A stretch of 64,000 nt of DNA, from NCBI RefSeq assembly GCF_030272615.1, contig NC_081406.1, positions 220,093,497-220,157,496 of the forward strand, read 5' to 3'. A program made the translations under genes and the position numbers. Shown here piece by piece: positions 11,140-22,690 of this stretch; the first letter of the stretch is position 1; each line of letters starts with the position of its first letter. This DNA is from Cryptomeria japonica (lineage: Eukaryota > Streptophyta > Pinopsida > Cupressales > Cupressaceae). The notes under the pieces are model-generated. The model was given only the letters and a program-made list of their open reading frames with translations, ran no database searches and was not told the origin of the DNA.

Positions 11140-11640
11140 ACATAATCAATTCCTTCCTTTTGAGAGTATCCTTTGTAAACCAATCAAGCCTAGTCCCAAA
11201 AACATCCAAGTCCATGTACTGTCATTTTCTAACTGATCCAGTTCATTTTCCATAGCGTACATCCAACATTTATCTTTACAAGCTACAATTACTAATACCA
11301 GTTCAACTTAAGAAATTAAACATACCTCATCAGCAACCAACCATCTTCTTGTTCAATTATCTGATCTTTTGAATGATTCAACTTTACATACCTAGGAGTC
11401 TTTTGAATTTTTGTTTCTCCGCTTTGATCTTCAGTTACAGTTGAGTTTTCTGATGATGTCGGGGTAACTGGTTCAATATTTTGTTTTGGTACAGGTGCTA
11501 TCAGTTTGGTTATGATCATCTCCACTATTGGTTCTCTATCATAAGATTTAGCTTGGTCTTTGTGCGGTAAACCAACCACATCCAAGATCCAACAAATCTT
11601 TGTAATTTAACCTTCAAACTAAATTCTCCAAAGATCTGAA
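11140..11640 (-). pseudogene. B: integrase-RT linker remnant
   Basis: It keeps the family motifs KTPRYVKLNHSKDQIIEQ (around 11340-11400) and, left of it, the EELDQLEN-like block and the start of RT (KGYSQKEGID-like at about 11145-11175). Stops and indels are frequent. From 11641 to 11732 the sequence is unassigned and ends at the target site of D. The 10991-11139 stretch is a scrambled junction left by the RT deletion. Confidence 0.72.
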
Positions 11641-11732
11641 ATAGGATTTTAGCCTACTACCAGGGGAAATCCAAGATCTGTCATTAATTTGCCACCCCTT
11701 CAGGTGAATGCCTTAGTTACTGGATGAGTTTT

Positions 11733-13358
11733 TGATGCGAAGGAAATAGACTGGAAGGAGGTAAGCTTGAACTAGCCAACCTCTAAGGCTCACAAACTCA
11801 ACCAGTAATCCCTAATTCCAAAGATCCTTACACAACACCAAGTCAATCAATGGTTCAGTGACACAAAACAACACATTAGAACACCCAAATGCTCCACTAT
11901 GTCCACTTACAAACAACTAACACTTCTTAAGCTCCTATGTGACTACACACACTCTTGCATACATGAGTGGGCTACTACTAGGCTTTAGGGTTTGAATGAC
12001 CCACTTGACCAATTCAACACAAAGATCCTTGGAGGGGTGTTCTCACAACACCTTAAGACAAATGAAACATGATTTCATGGTTTAGATCCACTGAAACATC
12101 AATTTTGACTCACTTGCCCACAAACAAAACTGTTAGCTACAAGGCCTCCTTTTGAGGGAATCGGGTGATGAGGATCTAGGCAAAAAATATATATGTTTAG
12201 ATACCCTTTTGGGGGTTCCCAACAATATCTTGGTTTCCAGTACTGGTCCAACTTTTAGGTATTCCAACCAGTGCTGCACTAACAGACCTAATAGGGCTTT
12301 TAGACCTATATGACTGAATGCCTTTAACAAACTGGTTTCATTCTCCTAATGCATGACCATCACTGACCATAAAATGTTATGTAATCCTCCAAAGTAATCT
12401 TCAACCACATTCAAATCATTTTCCAGTGATCTACCACTCAATTCAAATGCACTGCATTCATCAAACCGATCTGTCACATAGAGATGTCAGACCTATGGTT
12501 AGTTCTCCATCCTCTTCACCCTATTGTATCCTCTTAATGGCTTTGGGAACTGACTTATGATATTAAACTATCATCTCCTATAATGACAAAGTGTTCAGTT
12601 AAGGATTGATAGGCCAAAACCCATTATTGCAGTCAAACCCCAGGGGTTTAAGGGTTTTAGGCTACTCGATAGAGATTTTCTTGTAGAATGGGACAATGAT
12701 CACTTCAATACTTCACACTAGAATAAAAAAAAAGGTAAAATGATCTAGTTACATGAACTATGCCATAAGCATTCTTACAAATCCCCCTTCAGTATGCAAT
12801 CAACATAAATTAGACGGTTTTTCGAGTTTCCAATAGTTTTGATGCTTTAATTTCTTTTCCAAAACAACCAACATACATGCTTTGGTTTTTGGGGCTTTAA
12901 AGGTGTTTCCCAAATTACCACAACCTCCTCCAACTATTTTTCAAACTGACTAATCTTTGGAGAATCACAACTTACAAAAACTGCAAAATTGTCATGACAA
13001 CAAATTGACAATATGATAACTTTTGAATAATTCAACCAACTTAGACTCTACACTATCATAGTCCCCCAAAATGATTACATTTGATTCTAAAACATCAAAA
13101 ACAACTCAAATATACTTGTGGTCACTTGATCCCTCAATTTAGACCATTGTGACCCTTATTGACTCAATTTTCTCTACCAGACCCTAGATGACAATTTGAC
13201 ACAAACATGAACAAACTTGTCACACTCCTCGAGCATTGAATTACAAAAAGAACCCATAGAGTCTTATTAAATTCCTTCTAGGCTACTATAAAATCATCTT
13301 ATTCTTGGTTCATGTCTTCATATGTATTCATGCCTTCATAGGTAGGTGCTCCTGCACC
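11733..13358 (-). repeat. D: 3' LTR (about 1626 bp)
   Basis: The plus strand begins TGATGCGAAGGAAATAG and ends GCTCCTGCACC. It matches 18014-19658 throughout, with visible substitutions and small indels. Short reading frames in it (for example 12133-12330) are not genes. No clean polypurine tract is visible at 13359 on. Confidence 0.92.
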
Positions 13359-13379
13359 GTACTCACTGGGTGAAATTTG

Positions 13380-13831
13380 TCTCAAGTCCTCTTAGAGACC
13401 AACTGCTACAAATCACCACTGTGCTTTTTGATATCTTCCTCCAGCATCCAGGTAGCTTCTGACTCAATAAATCCCTACCATTTAACTAAGTGATCAAAAA
13501 AGGTCTTGTGCCTTGTTTTCTTGTCTTTCTGGCTATCCAAAAGGCACTCCATCTTAGGCAGCTCCTTGGATGGTAAGTATTTTATCCATTGCTCACTTTC
13601 TTGAATAGATTCACCTACACATTCTCCTATTGTAGGACTCCTATACAATCTTAGATCAGACACATTAAATATTGGTGAAATAGCAACATCAATAGGGAGT
13701 TCAGGCTTGTAATCATTAGGACCATATTTATCTAAAATTTTACAAGGTCCAATCCTTCTCATCATCAACTTGCTATGGCTTCCCTTGGGACACCTTTCCT
13801 TGCTAAGATGAACCATGACCATGTCACCCAC
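13380..13831 (-). pseudogene. D: integrase C-terminal domain plus chromodomain
   Basis: The frame starts within GDMVMVHLSKERCPKG, followed by RRIGPCKILDKYGPNDYKPELP and SPIFNVSDLRLY, the C-terminal integrase domain of chromoviruses. The chromodomain follows: IECLLDS-like MECLLDSQKDKKTRHKTF, then HLVKW, a TAG, ATWMLEEDIKKH. Chromodomains direct insertion to heterochromatin marks. Two further stops lie near 13400-13475. The aromatic residue positions partly survive (F in FDHLVKW, W in ATW). Confidence 0.88.
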
Positions 13832-14865
13832 TTGGTACTACACATCTCTTCTTCTTTGATCCACTCTTTCTTTAGCCTTTTGACTATTCTATTGTAAGGT
13901 ATCTATGACTTGTTGGTGCACCTCTTTCATAGCCACTAAAAAATTCATTAGCATGTCCACTCCTCTTGTCCAACTGCTGGACATCTCTCAATTCATAAAC
14001 TCCTCTTGGATGACTACCATACACAATCTCAAAAGGACTTAGACTTATACTTGTGTCTTTTGAGTCATTATAGGCATACTCTGCCTGAGGTATCACCACA
14101 TCCCAACTAGTGCCATGATCGTTTGTTGAACACCTAAGAAGATTTCCTGATGACCTATTCACAACTTTAGTTTGGCCATGGGTCTGAGGATGATAGGCCA
14201 AGCTAAAAGACAAATTTTTACCTAACCTTTTCAACAAGACTCTCTAAAAATACCCTACAAACTTGTTGTCCTAGTACAATACTCAAAGGCAACTCATGGA
14301 TTATAACAATTTCTATGAAAAACAATCCTGCAATATAGCTAGCATCATTTGTGATTTTACAAGGAATAAATTGAGCCATCTTACTAAACCTGTCTACCAC
14401 AACAAACACACTCTCATGACTTGTCTTTGTCTTGGGTAATCCCATCACAAATTCCATACTCAAACTTTCCCATGGTCTACTTGGTATAGGAAAAGGTTGG
14501 TAAAGCCCTGCATTGGTTGAGACCCCCTTTGCTCTCTGACACACAGTACAACTTTCCACAAACATTCTAATATCAGTCTACATCTTTGGCCAAAAGTAAA
14601 ATATCCTAACTAGGTCCAAAGTCTTATTTATCCCAAAGTGACCTCCTAAACCACCACTATGTTTCTCCTTTACTACATTATTCATCATTGAACACCTAGG
14701 GATACATAGCTGACATCTTTTGAACAAAAGAATATCCTACAAGGTGTAGTCAGAAAACTCTCCATGGAAAGAATTTGCAAACTCACAACATACCTTATAT
14801 ATTTCCTTCAAATCTTGGTCCTCTTCATACAATCCTTTGAGTGCTTCAACACCCATACTCTACAA
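13832..14865 (-). pseudogene. D: gypsy integrase core and H2C2 zinc domain, catalytic residues lost
   Basis: Right to left: the H2C2 zinc domain (KHSGGLGGHFGINK ... SCTVCQRAKG, about 14530-14690), then the catalytic core. The first Asp block is SMEFVMGLP (Asp to Glu), the second is LSIVLGQQVCRVF where relatives have SDR (Asp lost), and the third is AYHPQTHGQTKVVNR (Glu to Lys). Thus all three catalytic positions are changed. The frame breaks at about 14220-14237 and 13880, and a TAG lies near 14580. Confidence 0.88.
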
Positions 14866-15258
14866 CTACACTTCTTGCACTGTCAACACCCTCCTGTTTA
14901 GAGCATCTGCAACCTTATTGGCTACCCCTTTCTTGTACTTGATGATGAAGGTGTATGCTTGAAGACTTTCAACCCATTTCATATGCCTATGAATGATCTT
15001 CTCTTGTCCATTCAAAAAAATATGAACATGATTATCAGTATACACAATAAACACCTTAGGAAGAAAGTAATGCCTCCACTTTTTTAGAGCTTGTAGCATG
15101 GAATACAACTCTACATCATATGAGGAATACTTCCTCTTTGCTTCATTTAGTTTTTCATTAAAAAAGGTCACTGGTTTCCCCTCTTGGCTCAATTTTGTTC
15201 CTATAGCCAATCCACTTGCATCACATTTAATGGTGAAGACCTTACTAAAATCCGACAA
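14866..15258 (-). pseudogene. D: gypsy RNase H
   Basis: The open stretch reads FTIKCDASGLAIGTKLSQ (first Asp), VTFFNEKLNEAKRKYSSYDVELYSML (Glu), FIVYTDNHVHIFL (Asp) and ends IKYKKGVANKVADALNRR (last Asp), which is a complete Ty3-type RNase H of about 130 residues. It follows RT directly in the same polyprotein. The residues required for catalysis are present. Confidence 0.9.
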
Positions 15259-16330
15259 TACTAGGACTGGGTACTTGGCAACTTTCTATTTTAAACACTC
15301 TAAACTCTTATATGCTTCCTTGGTCCACACAAACTTCACCTTACCACCATCCTTGATGGTTTCTAACATAGGTGCACAAATATCACTGTAATTTCTAATG
15401 AATTTCCTATAAAATATTGCCAAACCTTGAAAACTTCTTACCTCTTCAGTTGTCTTAGGTGTAGGCTAGTTCAAAATAGCCTCTACCTTGGAAGAATCCA
15501 TCTTCAAATCATCCTTAGAGATGACAAAGCCTAAGTAAACCAACTCTTGCTTCATGAAGTCACACTTTTCTAAATTTATCATCAACTTCTACTCCTGTAG
15601 CCGCTTCAAGGCTATCTCTAGGTGTTTCAAGTGCTCCTCCTTGCTCTTACTGAACACCAATATGTCATCAAGGTATACTACCACAAATTTCCTTATAAAC
15701 TCCTACAACACTTCATTCATTAGTCTCATAAAGGTGATAGGGGCATTTGAAAGACCAAAAGGCATCACAAACACTCATACAACCCTTCATTGGTTTTAAA
15801 TGCAGTCATCCATTCATTCCCCTCTCTTATCCTTACCTAGTGGTACCCACTCTTGAGGTCAATTTTAGAGAAATAGGTAGCTCCCCCTAAATAATCCATT
15901 AGATCCTCTATGCTTGGAATAGGAAACCTATATTTGATGGTTATCCTATTGATAGCCCTAGAATTTGTACAAAGCCTCCATTTCCCATCCTTCGTTGGGG
16001 CTAAAACAATAGGTACTGCACGTGGGCTAAGGCTCTTTCTTACCAACCCTTTATCTAGGATCTCTTGAATTTGCCTTGATATCTCTTCATTCTATTGTGG
16101 GGTCATTTTATATGCTGCCTTGTTAGGAAGTATTGCTCCTGATATGAGGTCATTCTGATGACTGATATCTCTGATAGGTGGCAGGGAATCAGGTATGTCT
16201 TTTGCAACCACTCATTTATACTAGTCTAGCAGTTCCCTGACCTCCTTAGATCCTATCTCACTCACACCCTTCTTCCTTTCTTGGGCTTCACAATCAAATA
16301 AAAACCTCCTCCACCTTCCTCCTTTAGTGT
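15259..16330 (-). pseudogene. D: gypsy reverse transcriptase
   Basis: From right to left: LSPRAVPIVLAPTKDGKWRLC, SRAINRITIKYRFPIPSIED, YFSKIDLKSGYH, then the active site VVVYLDDILVFSK (about 15660-15690), then LEKCDFMKQELVYLG and FYRKFIRNYSDI. Stops interrupt it near 15290, 15465, 15595 and 15830, several of them TAG. The region 16050-16330 encodes the N-terminal approach (TPQ-EIS, RQIQEILD) with stops. Confidence 0.88.
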
Positions 16331-16980
16331 ATTTAGGAATTATATTTTCCCTACCATAATCACACTAGATCCTACATGTTGTGGATCCCCTTCTACCACT
16401 GACTGTATCCTAAAATTCACACCATCCTTTTGGAAAGAGTAAGCATTATTTTCTCCATCATGATGATCCTTTCTATCAAACTGCCCTGGTTTGCCAAGAA
16501 AAAGATGGCAAGCATCCATTGGAAGGATGTCACACAAAATTTTATCCTAATACCCCCTAATACTGAACTCTACCCATGCTTATTCATTTATGAGTATGTG
16601 TTTCCCTTTGTTCAACCAACTGACCCTATATGGACAACCATGGGGTATCCTTTCCAAGTTCAACTTGTTTACAACTTCCGAAGATACAATGTTATCAGTA
16701 GACCCTGAATCTATGATAACTTTACAAACCTTACCTTGAATCTTGCAGTTGACTCTAAACAAAGCCTTTCTTTGGGGTGGCTCAGTCTTCACTGGTTCCT
16801 TGACTAGTTTCCTCTTGATCATCAGATTCTCTCCCATCTCTGATGTCAAATTCACTTTAGAAGATGTCACACTCCTTGCATCTTCTTGACTCAAAGTGGT
16901 TCTCCTCTCACCACCATGAGAAGTTGAGGCCTTCTCTGGACACTTGTAGGTCAGGTGCCCCATCTAATTGTAGTTATAGC
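16331..16980 (-). pseudogene. D: gag zinc knuckle remnant and aspartic protease
   Basis: The start of this part reads MGHLTYKCPEK, the end of a CCHC knuckle whose first part contains a stop at about 16965. After a Lys-rich spacer comes the protease active site VIIDSGSTDNIVS, then VNKLNLERIPHGCPYRVSWL. At about 16340-16540 it continues with CDILPMDACHLFLGKPGQFDR, the usual block ahead of RT. A frameshift near 16560 separates the two open parts. The DSG triad is intact. Confidence 0.88.
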
Positions 16981-17960
16981 ATCTCATATTGGAGAACTTG
17001 GATCCTCCCCTGATCCATTTGTCCCACCTCTTCCATTAGTTCTTCTTTCATAGTAGCCTCCTCTACTACTTGAGTCCCCAACTTGCTCTCCTTGGCTAGA
17101 CTCCCCACTAGACCTTTGGTTAGTACTTCTTCCTCCAAAACTACCTCTTCCTCTGAAACTTCTCCCTCCTTTACCTCTATTACTCTACTCACTTCTTCTT
17201 TTTAATTTCTCTTCTATCCTTAGGGCCAATTGAAAACACTTGTTCAATGTCTCCAGTGTGAAGATGTTGATCTCATCTTGGATGTTCATCCTTAGGCCGT
17301 TCAAGTACCTAGCCACTTTCTCTTACTCCTCTTCTTGTCTCTTTGATCTGAGACTGATTTTATGAAACTTTTTCATATATGCATTCACAACAAGGTCTCT
17401 TTGTCTGAGGTTTTGCATTTTTTTTGTACATCTACACTTCATAGTCAATGGGCATGAATTGTGCCTTGACTTTAGCCTTCATGCTTTCCCAAGAGGTTAT
17501 CATACTCTTTCCCTCCTTAACTCTCTCCCCTTGTACATAGTTCCACCATGTAAGAGAAAACCCCTTCAACCTTTATTTTGCCAACTTAACTCTCTTATCT
17601 TAAGGTATTTCTTTGTACTCAAAATGACTGGTCAATGCCTCAATCCAATCTATCACCTCTTTTGTTTCCATACTTCCACTATATATAGGCAACCCATCAA
17701 TGGTGTCCCTATTGATTGACCTCAAGGCATCTACAAATTCCCTCTGAACTGCAGGTATATCCTATACCTACTTAGAGGGTTCCTCATCTTCTTTATCCCC
17801 TTCTTCATTAGTGTCACTTCCATCTTGCTTATCCTTAGTCTTTTTCAATTCTTTAAGCTTAGACTAAAGCATCTCTTCAATCAACTTCTTCACCGCATAT
17901 TGTGACATAATCTTAGGAGGTATTTTGTCAGCCCTTATTTTAATCTCTTCATTTGACATA
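16981..17960 (-). pseudogene. D: gypsy gag (Retrotrans_gag)
   Basis: Reading down from about 17950: an N-terminal Lys/Glu-rich helix (VKKLIEEMLQSKLKELKKTKDK), then IDGLPIYSGSMETKEVIDWI, HFEYKEIPQDKRVKLAK, LKGFSLTWWNYVQ and MKAKVKAQFMP, the standard gag core in gypsy elements. An Arg/Glu-rich part at 16974-17192 leads to the knuckle. Stops, mostly TAG, occur about every 60 codons and there is at least one frameshift near 17400. Confidence 0.85.
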
Positions 17961-17997
17961 CATTAAGACCACACCACCCCAATGATCTAGAAAATCC

Positions 17998-18013
17998 TAC
18001 TTTTATACCAATA
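17998..18013 (-). other. D: primer-binding site (mutated tRNA-Met type)
   Basis: The minus strand reads TTGGTATAAAAGTAGG just inside the 5' LTR edge; the first eight bases fit tRNA-Met sites, and the remainder has drifted. Confidence 0.7.
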
Positions 18014-19658
18014 TGATGAGCAGGCAATAGACCGGAAGGAGGTAATCTTGAACTAGCCAACCTCTAAGGCTCACAAACTCAACCGGTAATCCCTAATTCC
18101 AAAGATCCTTAAACAACACCAAGTCAAGCAATGGTTCAATGACACCAAAAAACACCTTGGAACACCCAAATGCTCCACTATGTCCACCTAAAAATAACTA
18201 ACACTTCTCAAACTCTTGTGTGACTATACACACCCTTGCATACATGAGTGGGCTACTACTAGGCTTTAGGGTTTGAATGACCCACTTGACCAATTCAACA
18301 CAGAGATCCTTGGAGGGGTGTTCTCACAACACCTTAACACAAATCAAATAGGATTTAATGATTTAGATCTACTGAAACATCAATTTTGACTCACTTGCTC
18401 ACAAACAGAACTGGTTACTATTAGGCCTCCTTTTGAGGGAATCGGGTGATAACTTCTGACACCCTAAGTATATAGGCAAAAAAATTATATTTTTAGATAC
18501 CCTTTTGGGGGTTATCAACAATATCTCAGTTTCTAGTACCGGTCCAACATGCAAGTATTCCAACCAGTGCTACACTAACAAACCTAATAGGGCTTTTAGA
18601 CCTATTTGACTGAACGCCTTTCACAAATTAGTTTGGTTCTCCTAATGGGTGGTCATCACTAACCATGAAATGTTATGCAAGTCTCCAAAGTACTCTTCTA
18701 CCATGTACAAACCCTTTTCCAGTGCTCTACCTCTCAATTATCACGCACTGCACTCGTCAAACCGGTTTGTCACATAAAGATGTCAGACCTAGGGTTATTT
18801 CTCCATCCTCTTCACTCTATTGTATCCTCTTAATGCCTTTGGGAACTGACATATGATAAAGTGGCCTATCATCTCTTATAATGGTAGAGTGTTCAGTTAA
18901 GGATAGATAGGCCATAACCCATTATTGCAGTCAAACCCTAGGGGTTTAAGGGTTTCAGGCTACCCGATAGAGATTTTCTTGTAGAATGGGGCAGCGATCA
19001 CTTTAAGAATTCACACTAAAATAAAAAATAAAGGTAAAATGATCTAGTTATAGGAACCATGCCATGATAATTCTTCCCAATCCACCTTCAGTATGTAATC
19101 AACATAAATTAGATGGTTTTCTGAGTTTCCAATAGTTTTGATGCATTAATTTCTTTTCCAAAACAACCAACATACATCATTTTGTGTTTGGGGCCTTTAA
19201 AGGTCTTTCCCAAATGACCACAACCTCCTCCATTTGTTTTTCAAACTGACTAACTGTTGGATAATCATGACTTACAAAAAGTGCAAAATTTTCATGACAA
19301 CAAATTGATAATATGACAACTTTTGCATAATTCAACCAACTTAGACTCTAGACTATTATAGTCCCCCAAAATGATTAGATTTTATTCTAAATTATCAAAA
19401 ATGACTCAAATAGACTTGTGTTCACTTGATCCCTCAATTTAGACCATTGTGACCCTTATTGACTCAATTTTCTCTACCAGGCCCTAGATGACAATTTGAC
19501 CTAAACATGGACAAACTTGTCACACTCCTAGAACATTGAATTACAAAAAGGACTCATAGTGTAATATTACATTCCTTCTAGGATAATATAAAACCATCTT
19601 ATTCTTGGTTCATATCTTCTTATGTAGTCATGCCTTCATAGGTAGGTGCTCCTGCACC
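18014..19658 (-). repeat. D: 5' LTR (about 1645 bp)
   Basis: The plus strand begins TGATGAGCAGGCAATAG and ends GCTCCTGCACC; it is the partner of 11733-13358. The short frame at 18665-18856 is not a gene. Confidence 0.92.
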
Positions 19659-19659
19659 A

Positions 19660-20840
19660 GTTTCCTATCGGTTCAGGAATATTCTAATCTACCAACTGAG
19701 TAACCGGGGTATATCCTTTAGCCAAATGAACATCTGGGGCAATTAACTCTACTGGTTGAGCCCCAAAATTTATAATCCACTCCTTCTCATGCTCCTTCTT
19801 AATTTCATAAACCTTTTTCTTCCCTTTTTCTTCAGATTTACCACTACTTGTTGGTAGGTTCTTGCTTCTGCAAAATTTAGCAATATGTCCTACTTTCTTG
19901 CATGCATAACAAGTGATATTATTCTTTTGAATTGCCTTAATGTAACCTAGACCATTCCTTGACATGAATTGACTTTCCACATGTATGATATTTCACATTC
20001 ATTCTACAATCTTTTGATTTATGGCCATACCTTTTACAATTTGAACATTGACCAAGAACTGCATTATTATCCTGATTTGATATATTTCTACAATGTCTTG
20101 CCATATGACCAAATTTATTACAAAAAAAACATCTACCATTGAATTTATGTGCATTGGGTTGCCTTACCGGTGACCTCTGATTCTAGTTGACCTTCTGATC
20201 ATTTTGCATATCGAGTGTTTGATTTTCATTGGCGATACCGAAGCTCTGACCTTGTTCAAATCCAAGTCCTTTATTATCTCCCTTGCCCCTTTGATCCTTC
20301 AATATCTCATCAAGTCTAGTAGAACTAACCTTGAACTTATCTTTGTATTCATTTGCAACATCTAGATCTCCTCTAAGGATTGTCACCATTCTCTCTTGCT
20401 CATTGTTCTATGATTGCACCAATTCAGTTTTTAACATATCATTCTCATGCACCAACCTAATACATTCCTTAGATCTGTCTTTCAGAGATATAGCAAGATT
20501 TTCTTCATTCTTCTTTTGGTCTTCATCCTCCCTACACATCATCATAGTTAGGGCTTTCATTTCATTCTTCATCACACCATTCTCCCAACTCAATTTCTGA
20601 CAATGTTCCTCACGAGCATCCTTCTCTTCATCATCCTGATTTTGCATAAGTTATTTCCTTTTAGCTTGAGCAGTAGATAGCTTTTATTGCAGAGTGATAA
20701 TGAATTCTTTTGCAAATCTAAGTTCATCTTCCATCTTTATGTTCTTAAGTTTTTCAACTTCAAAATCTTCAAGAGCAACTTCAAGTTGTTGCCTCAAACA
20801 CATCTTCATGGATTTTGGTTTCAGGATCTTCCTCAAGCGA
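19660..20840 (-). pseudogene. B: gag with coiled coil and three CCHC zinc knuckles
   Basis: Reading down from about 20820, a long charged heptad-rich stretch (20180-20650) should form a coiled coil, followed by STRLDEILKDQRG and GLGFEQG, which are typical spacers ahead of the knuckles in this type of gag. Three intact CCHC knuckles follow: CFFCNKFGHMARHC, CSNCKRYGHKSKDC and CYACKKVGHIAKFC. A frameshift lies near 19950-19980 and stops at about 20410 and 20650. Coiled-coil gag proteins with several knuckles are known for Sireviruses. The gag of G (34069-35289) is its nearest relative here. Confidence 0.85.
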
Positions 20841-20866
20841 TTAGGCTTCTACAAAAGGAGGACCAA

Positions 20867-20880
20867 GCTCTAATATGAAT
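20867..20880 (-). other. B: primer-binding site (mutated)
   Basis: The minus strand reads ATTCATATTAGAGC against the LTR edge, compared with ATTGGTATCAGAGC in I and G; three bases have changed. Confidence 0.75.
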
Positions 20881-22062
20881 TGTTGGAAACCAAGAACACT
20901 GAGAGAGGGGGATGGGGTGAATCAATGTTCTACCAGAATGGAGAAATTTAACCTTATTAATACAACAACTCAACAACTGGTAAACATAAAAGCATATAAC
21001 AATAAGAAACAATGCAACCACAAATAAGAACACCATAAAACCATATATTTATATGTGAAAAACCTCAAGGAGTAAAAAACAATGGTGGGATTGGAGACCC
21101 ACAATATCTATCCCCTAATCAAATGAACAAATATTACAATAAGGGGCCTATACATGCAGAAAGGCACACTTCCTAGAGTGCACTGCTTATCACAATGGAG
21201 TCTCGTTGACTACAAAAGAGGCTAACCACCTTATAATATTCTGACAACAATCCGAAAAGAAGAACTTCCTATGATAGCATAAAACATGCCAGATTACAGT
21301 TTCGGTTAAGCTCAATACCGGAGGTCTAAAACCTTTTACATAAACCCAACTCGATCACCTAAGATTGACCAAATCCTCTGGACAAAATGTTTATTACATT
21401 ATTTACTCCTTGCCTATGTATGTGTATTCTACAATGAGATCTTAGATCACTTTTATACCAACCTCGAACCTAACCAATTAGGTCGGCCACCTAAATGATA
21501 ATTCAATAGATCCATTACATAATCCTAAAATACAATCACAACACATGTCAGTCTAAGGGCAAACAATATCCAATCAATAAAACATGTCGAAAGCGCATCA
21601 GAAGGATCCAACAACACGTTTCATGAAACCAATCCATAACCTAGATAGCACATACCTAAATTAGATCCACACACACCAAAAAAATGACACCAATCAGTCA
21701 AGGAATGAACACAGTCACCATCAGCATCCTGAATCCCTTCTAGAAGTTGCACCAATACCACTTATGCATTACATCAAAGATCTTCAATAATTCTCTACCA
21801 GACCTACAAAACATGTTTACTAGAACATAAGATAGCATCCAATCATCAAGTCAATACCAACTGACTAAAACATACTTCAGAAGCATATGAACCATTCATA
21901 CAAACTTATTCCATCATTCAGATCATATCGGTGACAATCAACTGAAAATCTTCCCAATCCAATCCTTCTACCAAAAGTCGGTAAACAACCATAACAACTA
22001 GTGTTGACATCAATGACAAAACATCAATGCAACACATAATCAATTCCTTCATATTACCAACA
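20881..22062 (-). repeat. B: 5' LTR (1182 bp)
   Basis: The plus strand runs TGTTGGAAACCAAG...ATTACCAACA. It has the C-tract motif (GAGAGGGGGATGGGGTGAATC, about 20901-20921) and the ATCAATGACAAAACATCAATG core (about 22008-22028). The left partner is cut by A. Confidence 0.9.
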
Positions 22063-22074
22063 TGCATCTCTAAA

Positions 22075-22690
22075 ATTTGTAATTCACCAACCCACTTAAA
22101 TTAATGATATTATTAAATATAATAGAAATAGAAGGTGATTAAAAATAAAAAGTACTCTCTCTCTTTCTCTCCCTCTCTCCTTTTAGTCTTATTAAAGTTG
22201 ATTAAGTATTTTTAGTCACTCCCCTTAAGACTCTCTCTTTCTCTCCCTCTCTCTCTGTATATCCTTTTAGTCCTCTTATGTGATTAAATCTCCCTCTCTC
22301 TACTCTTCTTAGGTGATTTAAAAGTATGTTTAGTTTCACTTTCTCTCTCTAGTCTTCTTAGGTGATTTAAAAGTATAGTTTACTCTCTCTCTTTCTCTCT
22401 CCTTTTCCAAGTCTTCAATCTAGGTGATTACTTAGGATTTTTAGGATCTTTCTATCTCTTACTCTCATGTTCTCTTTATAGGTATTTTTAGTCTCTCCCT
22501 TTAAGACCCTCTCTGTCTCTTTCTCTTCCTTTAGTCTTCTTAGGTGATCAATTAGTTTTAGTCACTCCTCTTAAGACTCTCTCTAGAACATTTTAACCTT
22601 CTTAATTGAAAATCTCTCTCTCTCTCTCTCTCCTTTAACTCTTCTTAAAGTTTATTATTGTCATAGAAGTTTGCACCCTTGGTGATCAAG
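22075..22690. repeat. Degenerate CT-rich cassette array
   Basis: Long CTCT/CTTT runs alternate with a cassette like AGTCTTCTTAGGTGATT, then AAAAGTATTTTTAGTCACTCC, then CTTAAGACT. The AGTCTTCTTAGGTGATT part recurs in variants at about 22185, 22270, 22303, 22350, 22410, 22533 and 22640. It looks like a decayed tandem repeat with spacing of roughly 50-120 bp. It starts right beside the B insertion site. Confidence 0.8.

Larger units (their letters stand above)
11733..19658 (-). mobile_element. Ty3/gypsy chromovirus-type element D (complete ends, dead)
   Basis: Paired LTRs (11733-13358 and 18014-19658) enclose gag, protease, RT, RNase H, integrase and a chromodomain in gypsy order on the minus strand. 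The flanks carry AGTTT on both sides (11728-11732 and 19659-19663) if the LTR ends in CACC; with a canonical TG..CA end one base longer the target copy is GTTT. Both put D inside B. Stops, mostly TAG, occur in every domain. Confidence 0.92.
5291..22062 (-). mobile_element. Ty1/copia element B with coiled-coil gag, split by A, C and D
   Basis: The remaining pieces are part of a 3' LTR (5291-5920), a 3' region with polypurine tracts, RNase H fragments (6390-6515 and 10794-10990), a linker (11140-11640), gag (19660-20840), a primer site and the 5' LTR (20881-22062). RT, most of integrase and protease are missing, so B lost internal DNA or was non-autonomous before C and D entered. The right target copy would be TGCAT (22063-22067); the left is off the window. 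A gag with a long coiled coil and several CCHC knuckles suggests the Sirevirus branch of copia. Confidence 0.82.
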
